From the NCBI RefSeq assembly GCF_900005615.1, contig NZ_LN832559.1:1642837-1706836 (forward strand): DNA of 64,000 nucleotides, written 5' to 3'. A model generated the notes under the pieces. The model was not told where the DNA came from. It saw only the letters and a program-made list of their open reading frames with translations, and did no database searches. A program made the position numbers and the translations under genes. Shown here one piece after another: positions 28,503-37,940 of the stretch (its first letter is position 1; each line of letters opens with the position of its first letter). Source of the stretch: Paracoccus aminovorans (GTDB taxonomy: Bacteria > Pseudomonadota > Alphaproteobacteria > Rhodobacterales > Rhodobacteraceae).

Positions 28503-30797
28503 TCAGTCCGGGTTGTCCATCCGCGCCCGGATGCTGACCGAGCCCCGCACCGCCGCGTTCCAGTTCAGCGCGATCTGGCGCTGGTTCGCCGCCAGCTGCG
28601 TCTGCACCCAGGGCATCTCGCTGACCCGGGCGTTGGACGAATTGGTGATGGCGCTGGTCGCGACCACGGATTGCACGTTGCGCACCCAGCCGTTGAAGGG
28701 CAGCGCCCGGTCCACCGAGATCAGCCAGCGGTTCGAGGCCGTGGCCTGGCTGTGGCTGATGTCCACCGGGTTCGCCACATAGACGTTCACGCCGTTGAAC
28801 ATGTTGCCCTGGAACTGGATGTTGCGCATGCGCTGATAGTTCAGGTCGGCGAAGGTGGTGTCGACCTTGTCGATGCGGGTGATCTTGTTGTTCAGCGACT
28901 TGAACACATTGCCCATCACCGCCAGCCCGTGGATGAAATGCCCGGCGCCATAGGGCTTCACCACCAGCCAGTTGAAGCCCAGCGTCGTGTTCGAGGCCAG
29001 GAAGGTGTTGCCGGTGACGGTCAGCCCGCCGAAGGAGTATTCGTCGCCCTCGAAATTCGGCAGCGGGTCGTGCTCGTTGGTCCATTCGATCGAGCAGTTG
29101 TCGATGTAATTGCCGGTGATCGTCGCCTGCACGTTGGTCTGGGTCAGGATCAGCCCGCCGAAGCGCACGCCGTTCTGGGCATTGTCGCCCTGGAACCAGT
29201 GATTGCCCTCGATCATGTGGCCGCCGCCGTTCATCACCGCGAAATGCGCGAAGCGGATGAAGCGGCTGTGGCGGATCTTGGTGTCGTTGTTGTTGACGTT
29301 GAGGGCGATGGTCTTGCGGTTCTGCGCCAGGTCGCTCATCTCGTTCGACAGGAACTCGCAGCGGTCGACCAGCATGCCCTGGCAGCCGGTGCCGATCGAG
29401 GTGATGCCGCGATCCTTGGGCCGGGTGAAATAGCAGTCGCGGATGCAGTTCATGGTGCCGGTCTTGGCCAGCATGATGCCGCTGGCATTGCCCTCCAGCA
29501 GGAATTCGATGTCGTCGAAGTTGAAGCGGCTGAGCTGCTCCATGCCCGAGAAGTCCAGCGCATAGCGATAGCGCTCGAAGGTATAGGACCGGGTGCCCGG
29601 GCCGCCGTAAAGCGGGCTCGACAGCGTCAGCGTGCCCTGCGCCACGTTCTTGTCGCGGACATAGACCTCGCGCCCGACCCCGTTGCCGATGACGCGAGAG
29701 CCGATCTCGATATTGGCGATATTGGCGACATTGGACAGCGTCAGCGACTGGTTCACCGCATAGGTCGCGGCCGAGGTCACCGTGCGCGTGTCCCAGGCCG
29801 AGCCCGCCACGATGGCGATCTGGCCGTTCGCGATCACCCGACGGTTGGCAAAGCTGGTCATGCCCGGCGCGGCATCGGTGATGACCAGCGGCTCGGTCAG
29901 GTGGACGACCCGCCCGCAGAGGTCGAGGCCCGCGTGATCGGTGAAGCCCAGCAGCGCCTGGACCGCCCGCTTCAGCCCCTCGGTCTCGTCGCCGAAGGCC
30001 GAGGCATAGGTGGGGAAGTCGAAGCTGCGCGTCAGCGCCAATCGGGCGGCACGCGGCATCTTCAGCGTGCCAGTGAAGCGGATCGGCGAGGCGACGCTCA
30101 GGTCCGAGCCGATGTAGAACATCCCGGCCGGCACCAGGATGCCGCGCCCGGCCGCGGCCTGGTCGGCGGCGACGAAGGCGGCGCGGTCGTCCGCCGTGCC
30201 ATTGCCGATGGCGCCGAAATCGCGCACGTCGACCCAGTCCAGCATGTCGGGCACAAAGGCCGCCGTCACGTCCTCGATGACGATGCTCTCGATGCGGATC
30301 GAGCCGTTGTTGTCGCCGATCAGGTCCAGGCCGAAATGGCCGAAGACCGCATTGCGCCCCCAGGCCATGTCCACGCCGTCGCGGCGCCCGGTGCCGACTA
30401 TGGCGGAAACCTCGACCACCTGGCCATAGCCCGGCAGCACCGTCGCCGGACCAGTCTGGGTCACGCCGGCGACATTGGTGCCGGCGGCATTGCCGGCAAA
30501 GCCCGCGATCCGCACCTGCGGCAGATTGCCGGCGATGGCCTTGACCCGCGCCGAGACGCGCAGATAGCTGCCGGGGTTGATCGGCGTGCGCTGCATGTAG
30601 CGCAGCGATGTCACCGTCTCCTGCTTCAGGATCTCGAGACAGCTGCCGAAATCCTCGTCCGCCGGGACCAGCGCGGCATTGGCCGCCCCCGCCCAGGTCG
30701 GAGAGCCCGCCCGCCCGTCGGTCTGGGACCACTGATTCAGTCCCAGCCGAAAGGCGCGCGGCATCAGCGACTGGTTCCCGATAATCGCAATGGTCAT
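28503..30797 (-). CDS. Right-handed beta-helix protein, GH28/pectate lyase-like (tailspike-like)
   Basis: The 764-residue protein has no signal peptide. Residues about 1-185 look like a jelly-roll carbohydrate-binding or head domain. From about residue 190 (VDVRDFGAIGNGTADDRAAF) the pectate lyase 3/GH28-related fold starts, with many short beta-helix rungs rich in Asn and Gly (for example TITGNYIDN, LTVTGNTF), and a beta-rich C-terminal domain. It matches a type I have seen in many Rhodobacteraceae. Phage tailspikes, gene transfer agent fibres and polysaccharide-processing proteins share this design. A perfect CtrA-type box lies upstream. The substrate is unknown. Confidence 0.85.
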   Translation of the reverse strand: MTIAIIGNQSLMPRAFRLGLNQWSQTDGRAGSPTWAGAANAALVPADEDFGSCLEILKQETVTSLRYMQRTPINPGSYLRVSARVKAIAGNLPQVRIAGFAGNAAGTNVAGVTQTGPATVLPGYGQVVEVSAIVGTGRRDGVDMAWGRNAVFGHFGLDLIGDNNGSIRIESIVIEDVTAAFVPDMLDWVDVRDFGAIGNGTADDRAAFVAADQAAAGRGILVPAGMFYIGSDLSVASPIRFTGTLKMPRAARLALTRSFDFPTYASAFGDETEGLKRAVQALLGFTDHAGLDLCGRVVHLTEPLVITDAAPGMTSFANRRVIANGQIAIVAGSAWDTRTVTSAATYAVNQSLTLSNVANIANIEIGSRVIGNGVGREVYVRDKNVAQGTLTLSSPLYGGPGTRSYTFERYRYALDFSGMEQLSRFNFDDIEFLLEGNASGIMLAKTGTMNCIRDCYFTRPKDRGITSIGTGCQGMLVDRCEFLSNEMSDLAQNRKTIALNVNNNDTKIRHSRFIRFAHFAVMNGGGHMIEGNHWFQGDNAQNGVRFGGLILTQTNVQATITGNYIDNCSIEWTNEHDPLPNFEGDEYSFGGLTVTGNTFLASNTTLGFNWLVVKPYGAGHFIHGLAVMGNVFKSLNNKITRIDKVDTTFADLNYQRMRNIQFQGNMFNGVNVYVANPVDISHSQATASNRWLISVDRALPFNGWVRNVQSVVATSAITNSSNARVSEMPWVQTQLAANQRQIALNWNAAVRGSVSIRARMDNPD

Positions 30798-30868
30798 GCC
30801 AATTCTCCCTCATCCAGATCATGCGAGGCAGATGCCCGCGCGGTCTGTTCAGAATTTGGCAATCCCGC

Positions 30869-30885
30869 GTTAACCAGTCGTTAAC
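30869..30885. promoter_or_regulatory. Perfect CtrA-type box upstream of the beta-helix gene
   Basis: The sequence GTTAAC-CAGTC-GTTAAC satisfies the alphaproteobacterial CtrA consensus TTAA-N7-TTAAC on both strands. It begins 72 bases upstream of the start of the minus-strand beta-helix gene. The same architecture occurs upstream of the muramidase gene at 61838-61854. Confidence 0.7.
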
Positions 30886-30890
30886 CCGCC

Positions 30891-30914
30891 GCGCGCGGCA
30901 ACGCCACCGCGCGC
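30891..30914 (-). terminator. Possible terminator hairpin after lysS
   Basis: The arms GCGCGCGG (30891-30898) and CCGCGCGC (30907-30914) pair perfectly across an 8-base loop, 22 bases after the lysyl-tRNA synthetase stop. There is no T-tract, so this is only a candidate. Confidence 0.4.
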
Positions 30915-30936
30915 AACGGGCATTTTCGATGCCGGA

Positions 30937-32529
30937 TCAGGCGTTTGCCGGGGCGGCAAGTTCTCCGGCCAGCGCCCGCTCGATCAGGGCGCGGGTTTCC
31001 TCGATGCCGTAAAGCGCGATGAACCCGCCGAAGCGCGGCCCCTGATCGGCGCCCAGCAGCACCTGATAGAGCGCCTGGAACCAATCCTTCATCGGCTCGA
31101 ACCCATGCTCGCGACCGATGGCGAAGACCATGGTCTGCAGCGCCTCGGCATCGGCGGGCTGGTCCCAGGCCGCCAGGCGCCCGGCCAGATCCTCCAGCGC
31201 CCGGCGCTCGACCTCGCTGGGCGCGCGGAACACCCGCGTCGGCGCCACGAAATCGTTGAAGTAACGCACCGCGAACTCCGCCGCCGCATCCAGCGTCGGA
31301 TTGGTCTCGGCGCTGGCCTCCGGCGCATAGCGGCGGATGAAGCCCCACAGCCCCGACTTGTCCTTGGCCCCGGCGACCGAGGCGAGGTTCAAGAGCATCT
31401 GGAACGGCACCACCATGTCGCTGGCCGGCACAGCGCCGCCATGGATATGCCAGACCGGGTTCGCCAGCTGCTGCTCGGGCGTCTGGTCGGGCCAGGCGCG
31501 CAGCTGCTGGTGGTATTCGTCCACCGCCTTGGGGATGACGTCGAAATACATCCGCTTGGCGGTCTTGGGCTTCTGGAACATGAAATAGCTCAGGCTCTCG
31601 GTCGCCGCATAGGTCAGCCATTCGTCGATGGAAAGGCCGTTGCCCTTGGATTTGCTGATCTTCTGGCCGTGCTGGTCCAGGAACAGCTCATAGGTGAAAT
31701 GCTCGGGCGGCCGCCCCCCCAGGATCTTGCAGATGCCGTCATAGATCGGGGTATTGGTGGAATGGTCCTTGCCATACATCTCGAAATCGACATCCAGCGC
31801 CGCCCAGCGGGCGCCGAAATCGGGCTTCCATTGTAGCTTCACATGGCCGCCGGTGACCGGCAGGGTCAGCTCCTGCCCATCCTCGTCGTCGAAGGTGATG
31901 GTGCCGGCCTTGGCATCGACATGCTTGATCGGCACGTAAAGCACCTTGCCGGTCTTGGGGCTGATCGGCAGGAAGCAGGAATAGGTCTGCTGCCGCTCCT
32001 CGCGCAAGGACGCCAGCATGACCTCCATGATGGCGTCGTATTTCTCGGCCGCCTTCAGCAGCGTCGCATCGAACTGGCCCGATTTGTAGAATTCGGTCGC
32101 GCTGATGAATTCATACTCGAAGCCGAAGGTGTCGAGGAACCGGCGCAGCATGGCGTTGTTATGGCCGCCGAAGCTGTCGTATTCGCCGAACGGATCCGGC
32201 ACGGTGGTCAGCGGCTCCTGCAGGTGCTGTTTCAGCATCTCCTGCTGCGGCACGTTCTCGGGCACCTTGCGCATGCCGTCCATGTCGTCCGAGAAACAGA
32301 ACAGCCGCGTCGGAATGTCCGAGATCATCTCGAAGGCCCGGCGGATCATCGTCGTGCGCGCCACCTCGCCGAAGGTGCCGATATGCGGCAGGCCCGAGGG
32401 GCCGTAGCCGGTCTCGAACAGCACAAAGCCCTTTTCCGGGTCCTTCTTCTCATAGCGCTTCAGCACGCGGCGGGCCTCCTCGAAGGGCCAGGCCTTGGAT
32501 TTCATCGCGGCGTCACGCAGGGCGGTCAT
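30937..32529 (-). CDS. lysS: Lysyl-tRNA synthetase, class I
   Basis: This enzyme charges tRNA-Lys. The 530-residue protein is of the archaeal-type class I form, unrelated to the class II LysRS of most bacteria but common in Alphaproteobacteria. The HIGH-like motif is PHIGTFGEV near residue 47 and the KMSKS-like motif is KISKSKGNG. The open frame continues upstream of the real start, but the ATG at 32529 has a GGAGA site and gives the expected length. It is divergent from the TerB-like gene. Confidence 0.96.
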   Translation of the reverse strand: MTALRDAAMKSKAWPFEEARRVLKRYEKKDPEKGFVLFETGYGPSGLPHIGTFGEVARTTMIRRAFEMISDIPTRLFCFSDDMDGMRKVPENVPQQEMLKQHLQEPLTTVPDPFGEYDSFGGHNNAMLRRFLDTFGFEYEFISATEFYKSGQFDATLLKAAEKYDAIMEVMLASLREERQQTYSCFLPISPKTGKVLYVPIKHVDAKAGTITFDDEDGQELTLPVTGGHVKLQWKPDFGARWAALDVDFEMYGKDHSTNTPIYDGICKILGGRPPEHFTYELFLDQHGQKISKSKGNGLSIDEWLTYAATESLSYFMFQKPKTAKRMYFDVIPKAVDEYHQQLRAWPDQTPEQQLANPVWHIHGGAVPASDMVVPFQMLLNLASVAGAKDKSGLWGFIRRYAPEASAETNPTLDAAAEFAVRYFNDFVAPTRVFRAPSEVERRALEDLAGRLAAWDQPADAEALQTMVFAIGREHGFEPMKDWFQALYQVLLGADQGPRFGGFIALYGIEETRALIERALAGELAAPANA

Positions 32530-32616
32530 GGTCGGTCTCCGTTGGCTAGGCTTTCCCCCGTATTGAAACGGGCCGGAATGGTCAATAATTACGCCGGGCA
32601 GCCACGGAGATTTGCC

Positions 32617-33039
32617 ATGACCGACAATGTTCCCTCGTTCTCGCCCTGCGACGCGCTGGTCGCGGTGATGGTGGGGGTCTCGGCCTCGGACCAGAACCCG
32701 CGCACGGCCGAGCTTCTGGCCATCGAGCGGGCGGTGAACCATACGCCGGTCTTCGCCAATTACGACATCGACCGCATCCGCGCCGTGTCGCAGACCGTGC
32801 TGAGCCTCTTCGAGGAAGAGGACGGGCTGGACGCGCTGTTCGGCCTGGTGCGCGAGGCGCTGCCGCAGAAGATGTTCGACACCGCCTATGTGCTGGCCTG
32901 CGACGTGGCGGCGTCCGACGGGCGGCTGGGCGAGATCGAGGCCGAGATGCTGGCCGAGATCCGCGACCAGCTGGAAATCGACCGGCTGCATGCCGCCGCC
33001 ATCGAACTGGCGGCGCGGGCGCGGCATCGTCTTTTGTGA
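32617..33039 (+). CDS. TerB-family protein
   Basis: This 140-residue, mostly helical and acidic protein matches the TerB/tellurite resistance-like family, with the typical [20 protein letters not shown] segment that resembles a Ca2+-binding DxDG-like loop followed by helices. It is cytoplasmic and lies alone, divergent from lysS. A CACGGAGA site precedes the ATG at 32617. Despite the family name, single TerB proteins like this have no proven tellurite role. Confidence 0.82.
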   Translation: MTDNVPSFSPCDALVAVMVGVSASDQNPRTAELLAIERAVNHTPVFANYDIDRIRAVSQTVLSLFEEEDGLDALFGLVREALPQKMFDTAYVLACDVAASDGRLGEIEAEMLAEIRDQLEIDRLHAAAIELAARARHRLL

Positions 33040-33091
33040 CGCGCCCCGGCCGGTGGCGCAATCGGCATGAGTATTTGAAGAACGAAGAAGA
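33040..33091. other. Short intergenic segment with GAGTATTTGAAGAACGAAG motif
   Basis: Between the convergent terB-like and dacB genes, the sequence GAGTATTTGAAGAACGAAG at about 33069-33087 resembles the GATATTTTT...AAAAGAAG motif near 4230-4250. Its position after gene ends suggests a 3' element. The function is unknown to me. Confidence 0.35.
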
Positions 33092-34486
33092 TCAGGCGTC
33101 GGCGCACCAGGTCTCGATCAGTGCCTGTTGCAATGCCTTGGAGCGCCTGATCCAGCCCGAGACGCCTTCGGGCAGTTCCTGGCCCTGGGTGGCGGCGCGG
33201 CGGGGTTCGTCTGCGGTCAGGATCGCGAAGGCCAGTTCGCGCCCGCCCGCCCGCTGCGCATAGCCGGCGAGGTTCGAGACGAAGTTCAGCGTGCCGGTCT
33301 TGGCCTCGATGGCGATGTCGCCCGGCTTGCGCTTGCCCTTGGCGTCGCGCAGCGGGATGGTCTTCATCATCGCGCGCAGGCCGCGCATCCGGCCGGGGCC
33401 GGCGGCCAGCCGCGCCATGGCCCGCGCCGTCACCCGGTTTTCCGGCGAAAGGCCCGAGTGGTCGCGGAAGGCGAAGCCGTCGGCGATGCCCTGCCCGCGC
33501 AGCCAGTCCGCCATGGCAGCGGCCGAGCCGGCGGTGCCCGAAGCGCCGCTGGCGGCAAGGCCGATGACCTCGGCCGTCAGGTTGGTGGAATATTCCATCA
33601 TGTCGCGGATGATGGCGTCCAGCGCCATGCTGTCGTGGCGGGCGATCTCGGTGCCCTCGGGCAGCACCTCGATGACCTCGGGCGCGGGAAGGACCAGCCC
33701 GCGCGACCGGCACAGCGTCTGGAACACGTCGCCGGCGTAAAGCTCGGGCCGGCGCACGGGCAGCCAGCGGCTGCCGGACTTGCCCAGGCTGCGCCGGGCG
33801 ATGGTCCAGCTTTCCAGCTTGCCGGACTCGTAGGTGAAAAGCGGCAGGCTGCGGTCCACCGCCGCGACCGAGGCGGTATAGGCGCGCGGCGACAGCCGCC
33901 GCCCGCGCGCCTGCAGCGACAGCTGATAGTCCTTGTCGCCGCGCCGCCAGTCCAGGTGCACGCGGTTGAAGTTCAGGATCATGCCCGAGATCGACGGATT
34001 GTAGGGCAGGTATTCGTCCTGCGCAGGATCCAGCCGGGCGATGCGCGGCAGCGCGCCGCCCCAGACGGCGAAGCCCAGGGGCGCGGCGCGGCCGCTGGCC
34101 CGTTCGGCCGCGACGGCGGCGGCGGCCAGTTCGTCCAGCGCATCGGTGTCGAGCACCGGATCGCCGCCGCCGGCCAGGACCAGCATGTCGCCGGCGCGAA
34201 TGACCCGGGTCGCGAAGCGGTGGGCGGGTCCCAGCCGGTCCAGCGCGTAAAGCGCCGTCACCGATTTCAGCGTGCTGGCCGGCGCCATCGGCAGGTCGGC
34301 CTGGCGTTCGGCCAGCAGCGCGCCGGTCGCGGGGTCGATGACCGCAAAGGCGACCGCACCGCCCAGCTTCGCCGCGGCGATCCGCGCCTCGGGGTCGAAG
34401 GGCACGGCCTGGGCCGCGGCCAGCCGCGGGGCCAGGGCCAGGGCGCCCATCCCGGCCAGGAAGGCGCGGCGCGGCATGGGATTCAT
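33092..34486 (-). CDS. dacB: D-alanyl-D-alanine carboxypeptidase/endopeptidase (PBP4, DacB)
   Basis: This low-molecular-weight penicillin-binding protein trims peptide stems and cuts 4-3 cross-links in the periplasm. The 464-residue protein has a Tat/Sec-like signal ([21 protein letters not shown]), the active-site SxxK with Ser71 and Lys74 (ASTLK), the SxN motif (YSTN) and KTGTL. The large insertion between SxxK and SxN is typical of DacB. It overlaps nadD by four bases (ATGA), so translation is coupled to an unrelated NAD synthesis gene. Confidence 0.94.
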   Translation of the reverse strand: MNPMPRRAFLAGMGALALAPRLAAAQAVPFDPEARIAAAKLGGAVAFAVIDPATGALLAERQADLPMAPASTLKSVTALYALDRLGPAHRFATRVIRAGDMLVLAGGGDPVLDTDALDELAAAAVAAERASGRAAPLGFAVWGGALPRIARLDPAQDEYLPYNPSISGMILNFNRVHLDWRRGDKDYQLSLQARGRRLSPRAYTASVAAVDRSLPLFTYESGKLESWTIARRSLGKSGSRWLPVRRPELYAGDVFQTLCRSRGLVLPAPEVIEVLPEGTEIARHDSMALDAIIRDMMEYSTNLTAEVIGLAASGASGTAGSAAAMADWLRGQGIADGFAFRDHSGLSPENRVTARAMARLAAGPGRMRGLRAMMKTIPLRDAKGKRKPGDIAIEAKTGTLNFVSNLAGYAQRAGGRELAFAILTADEPRRAATQGQELPEGVSGWIRRSKALQQALIETWCADA

Positions 34487-35088
34487 GTCGGCTCCTTTCG
34501 CCCGTCGGCCCGGATCGCCGAAGAGCTGAGACTATTCAGCGGCAGGTTGATCATCGCCCAGGCCGGGGGCCGCGCCTGGGCCAGCTGGCCGGCCTGGGCC
34601 TCGGGCAGGCGGGCGCGCCACAGCATCCGCGCCGCGCGGGAAAACCGGGCCGGCATCCGCCAGCCGGGCCGGGCGATGACGCCGATGGGCACCCGGGCGG
34701 CGATGTCCTGCCAGCGGTCCCAGTGGTCGAACTGCACCAGGTTGTCGGCCCCCATCAGCCAGACGAAGCGCACGCCGGGGTAAAGCCGCTGCAGCGCCGC
34801 GATGGTGTCGCGGGTCATGCGGGTGCCGAGCGCGGCCTCGATGCCGGTCACCTCGACGCGCGGGTGGTGCATGATCCTGCGCGCGGCCTCGATCCGCTGC
34901 CGAAGCGGGGCCGGGCCATGCGGTTTCAGCGGGTTGCCGGGGCTGACCAGCCACCAGATCCGGTCGAGACCGAAGCGGCGCAGCGCCGCCTCGGTGATAT
35001 GGACATGGCCCCGATGCGCCGGGTCGAAGGAGCCCCCCAGCAGGCCGACCCGGGTGCCGGGCTGCGCGAAGGGAAGCCCTGCCCGCAT
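34483..35088 (-). CDS. nadD: Nicotinate-nucleotide adenylyltransferase
   Basis: NadD makes deamido-NAD from nicotinate mononucleotide and ATP. The 201-residue protein contains the nucleotidyltransferase motif [11 protein letters not shown] near residues 18-28, the segment [16 protein letters not shown] and the C-terminal [10 protein letters not shown], equivalent to ISSTxxR. The ATG at 35088 overlaps the fhs stop by one base (TGATG). The gene is part of the minus-strand run fhs-nadD-dacB. Confidence 0.94.
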   Translation of the reverse strand: MRAGLPFAQPGTRVGLLGGSFDPAHRGHVHITEAALRRFGLDRIWWLVSPGNPLKPHGPAPLRQRIEAARRIMHHPRVEVTGIEAALGTRMTRDTIAALQRLYPGVRFVWLMGADNLVQFDHWDRWQDIAARVPIGVIARPGWRMPARFSRAARMLWRARLPEAQAGQLAQARPPAWAMINLPLNSLSSSAIRADGRKEPT

Positions 35089-36755
35089 CAGAACAGGCCC
35101 TGCACCAGCCCGTCCGCGTCCAGCCCGATGCGCAGCGCGGCCGGTTCGCGCGGCAGGCCGGGCATGGTCATGATGTCGCCGCAGATGGCGACGACGAAGC
35201 CCGCCCCGGCCGCCAGCCGCACCTCGCGCACCGGGATGGTGAAGCCGGTGGGCGCGCCAAGCGCCGCCGGATCGGCCGAGAAGGAATATTGCGTCTTGGC
35301 CATGCAGACCGGCATGGAACCGTGGCCGGCCGCCTGCCATTCGGCCAGCCGGTCGGCGACATGGGGCAGGAATTCGACCTCGGCCGCCCGATAGATGCGC
35401 TTGCAGACGGTCTCGATCTTGTCCCGCAGCGGCATGTCGTCGGGATAGAGCGGCGCGAAGTCCGACTCGCCCTCGGCCTGGGCCACCACCGCGCGGGCCA
35501 GCCCCTCGGCGCCGGCGCCGCCTTCGGACCAGTGCCGGCACAGCGCCGCCTGCACGCCGTGGCTGGCGCAATAGTCGCGCAAGGCCTCGGTCTCGGCCTG
35601 GGTGTCGGTGGTGAAATGGTTGATCGCCACCACCACCGGCAGGCCGTAGCCGCGCAGGTTCTCGATATGCCGGCCCAGGTTCGCGCATCCGGCTTGCAGC
35701 GCCGCGACGTTCTCGGCGCCCAAGTCGGCGCGGGCGACGCCGCCGTTCATCTTCAGCGCCCGCACCGTCGCCACCAGCACCACGGCATCGGGCTTGAGCC
35801 CCGCCAGGCGGCACTTGATGTCCAGGAACTTCTCGGCCCCCAGGTCGGCGCCGAAACCGGCCTCGGTCACGACATAGTCCGACAAGGACAGTGCCGTGCG
35901 GGTGGCGATGGCCGAATTGCAGCCATGGGCGATGTTGCCGAAGGGACCGCCATGGACCAGCGCCGGGTTGTTCTCCATCGTCTGGACCAGGTTCGGCTGC
36001 ATCGCGTCCTTCAGCAGCACCGTCATCGCCCCGTCGGCGCCGATATCGCGGGCGGTGATCGGCTGGCGCTCGATGGTGTGGCCGATGACGATACGGCCCA
36101 GGCGCTCTCGCAGGTCGTCCAGGTCCGAGGCCAGGCACAGGATCGCCATCACCTCCGAGGCGACGGTGATGTCGAAGCCGGTCTCGCGCGGATAGCCGTT
36201 CGGCGGCCCGCCGAGCGCGACCACCATCTGCCGCAGCACGCGGTCGTTCATGTCCATGACCCGGCGCCAGGTGATGCGGCGCGGGTCGATGCGCAGCGTG
36301 TTGCCCCAATAGATGTGGTTGTCGACCATCGCCGCCAGCAGGTTGTGGGCGCTGGTGATGGCGTGGAAGTCGCCGGTGAAATGCAGGTTCATGTCCTCCA
36401 TCGGCACGATCTGGGCCATGCCGCCGCCGGCCGCCCCGCCCTTGGTGCCGAAGTTCGGACCCAGGCTGGCCTCGCGGATGCAGATGGTGGCGCGCTTGCC
36501 GATGCGGTTCAGCGCATCGCCCAGCCCGACGGTGGTGGTGGTCTTGCCCTCGCCCGCGGGCGTGGGGTTGATGGCGGTGACCAGCACCAGCTTGCCCTGC
36601 GGCCGGTCGCCCAAGCGCCGGATGCAGTCATGGGTGATCTTGGCCTTGTCATGCCCATAGGGCAGGATGTCGGTCTCGGCCAGCCCGAGGCGGGCGGCAA
36701 TCTGGCCGATGGGCAGCTTCTGCGCCTCGCGGGCGATCTCGATGTCCGATCTCAT
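35088..36755 (-). CDS. fhs: Formate-tetrahydrofolate ligase
   Basis: Fhs forms 10-formyltetrahydrofolate from formate, ATP and tetrahydrofolate, feeding one-carbon metabolism. The 555-residue enzyme shows the P-loop [16 protein letters not shown] near residue 65, [10 protein letters not shown] and the conserved VVAINHF region. I chose the ATG at 36755, which has a GGAGGAC site; the frame extends 13 codons further upstream. Paracoccus species use C1 compounds, so assimilation or formate oxidation linkage is plausible. It is 48 bases after opgC, perhaps in the same transcript. Confidence 0.96.
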   Translation of the reverse strand: MRSDIEIAREAQKLPIGQIAARLGLAETDILPYGHDKAKITHDCIRRLGDRPQGKLVLVTAINPTPAGEGKTTTTVGLGDALNRIGKRATICIREASLGPNFGTKGGAAGGGMAQIVPMEDMNLHFTGDFHAITSAHNLLAAMVDNHIYWGNTLRIDPRRITWRRVMDMNDRVLRQMVVALGGPPNGYPRETGFDITVASEVMAILCLASDLDDLRERLGRIVIGHTIERQPITARDIGADGAMTVLLKDAMQPNLVQTMENNPALVHGGPFGNIAHGCNSAIATRTALSLSDYVVTEAGFGADLGAEKFLDIKCRLAGLKPDAVVLVATVRALKMNGGVARADLGAENVAALQAGCANLGRHIENLRGYGLPVVVAINHFTTDTQAETEALRDYCASHGVQAALCRHWSEGGAGAEGLARAVVAQAEGESDFAPLYPDDMPLRDKIETVCKRIYRAAEVEFLPHVADRLAEWQAAGHGSMPVCMAKTQYSFSADPAALGAPTGFTIPVREVRLAAGAGFVVAICGDIMTMPGLPREPAALRIGLDADGLVQGLF

Positions 36756-36803
36756 GTGTCCTCCTCGACTGCCGCACCAGTTGAGCGTCGCCACGGCCGG
36801 GCG

Positions 36804-37940
36804 TCAATCCAACCGAAGTCGCGCACGCAGCTGCGGCACCCAGCCCTCGCGGCGCATCCACAGCGCGGCGATGGCCCAGAAGGCGGTGACGAGCCACAGG
36901 TCGATCAGCAGCCGCAGCCAGAACCAGGCCGCGCCGCCGCGGGGCACGGTCATGTCCAGCGCATCGCCCCAGATCGACAGGATCACGCAGACGATGAAGG
37001 AAAACAGCCCGCCGCGGCCGATTTCGGCCAGGGCCTCGCCGGGGGCGGTCGCGGCCATCCAGGCAAAGGGCCGCGCCAGCGGCACCGCCACGATCCAGCT
37101 TGCCGCAAGGATCGAGATCACGCGCACGAAATCCAGCGACCACTTGTCGATGCCGCCGGTGATCTGGCGCAGGAACAGGCTGAGCGGCTTGGCCGGCGCG
37201 CCGATCTTCCAGCTGAGCACGATGGTCAGGCTGAACAGCAGCACCGCCGCCGAGACCAGGGTCAGCAGCCGGCCGTGGCGAAGCAGCACCGGCATGATGC
37301 GGTCGCGGAACGCGCCCATCGCCACCCCGGCAAAGAACAAGAGCTGCCAGCCGAAGGGGTTGAACAGCAGGCCCGGTCCCGGCCTCTGGTTCGGGATCAT
37401 CGCGTTCAGCGGCTCGGCGAACCACCACACGACGACCGAGACCGCCAGCGCCAGCCAGGGCATGCGCAGCATGAAGGGCACGGTCAGCGGCACGGTGGCG
37501 ATCAGCAGCACGTAAAGCGCCAGCACGTCCAGCAGGTTCGGCTGCATCCACATCAGCGCCACCGTGGCGACATAGCCGATCGGATGCTCGAAGATCCAGC
37601 GCGCGTATTGGAACCAGACCGCCGTGTGGTTCATGTGCAGCTGGAACAGCAGCGCCGAGAACAGCGCCAGCAGGACGGCGCCGGCGATCAGCGCCAGCCA
37701 GACCTGGGCCGCGCGGCGCAGGAAGCGCAGCTGCGCGACGCGCCGGCCCTGCCGGGCCTCGACCTTGACCCAGACCATGCCGACCAGGAAACCCGACAGC
37801 AGCACGAACAGCTCGGCCGCGTCGAAGACGGCAAAATTCGTCAGCGTGACATTGCGCAACAGCCCGATGGGCATGTGGTCCAGCATGATGCAGACCAGCG
37901 CATAGCCGCGCAGCATATCCAAGGCGACGATGCGCTTCAT
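36804..37940 (-). CDS. opgC: OpgC-like glucan succinyltransferase/acyltransferase
   Basis: The 378-residue protein has about ten transmembrane helices and opens with RIVALDMLRGYALVCIMLDH, the OpgC signature, followed by FVLLSGFLVGM. OpgC adds succinyl groups to osmoregulated periplasmic glucans. The gene overlaps opgH by four bases and completes the opgG/D-opgH-opgC operon. The acyl group itself is inferred from the family. Confidence 0.9.
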   Translation of the reverse strand: MKRIVALDMLRGYALVCIMLDHMPIGLLRNVTLTNFAVFDAAELFVLLSGFLVGMVWVKVEARQGRRVAQLRFLRRAAQVWLALIAGAVLLALFSALLFQLHMNHTAVWFQYARWIFEHPIGYVATVALMWMQPNLLDVLALYVLLIATVPLTVPFMLRMPWLALAVSVVVWWFAEPLNAMIPNQRPGPGLLFNPFGWQLLFFAGVAMGAFRDRIMPVLLRHGRLLTLVSAAVLLFSLTIVLSWKIGAPAKPLSLFLRQITGGIDKWSLDFVRVISILAASWIVAVPLARPFAWMAATAPGEALAEIGRGGLFSFIVCVILSIWGDALDMTVPRGGAAWFWLRLLIDLWLVTAFWAIAALWMRREGWVPQLRARLRLD

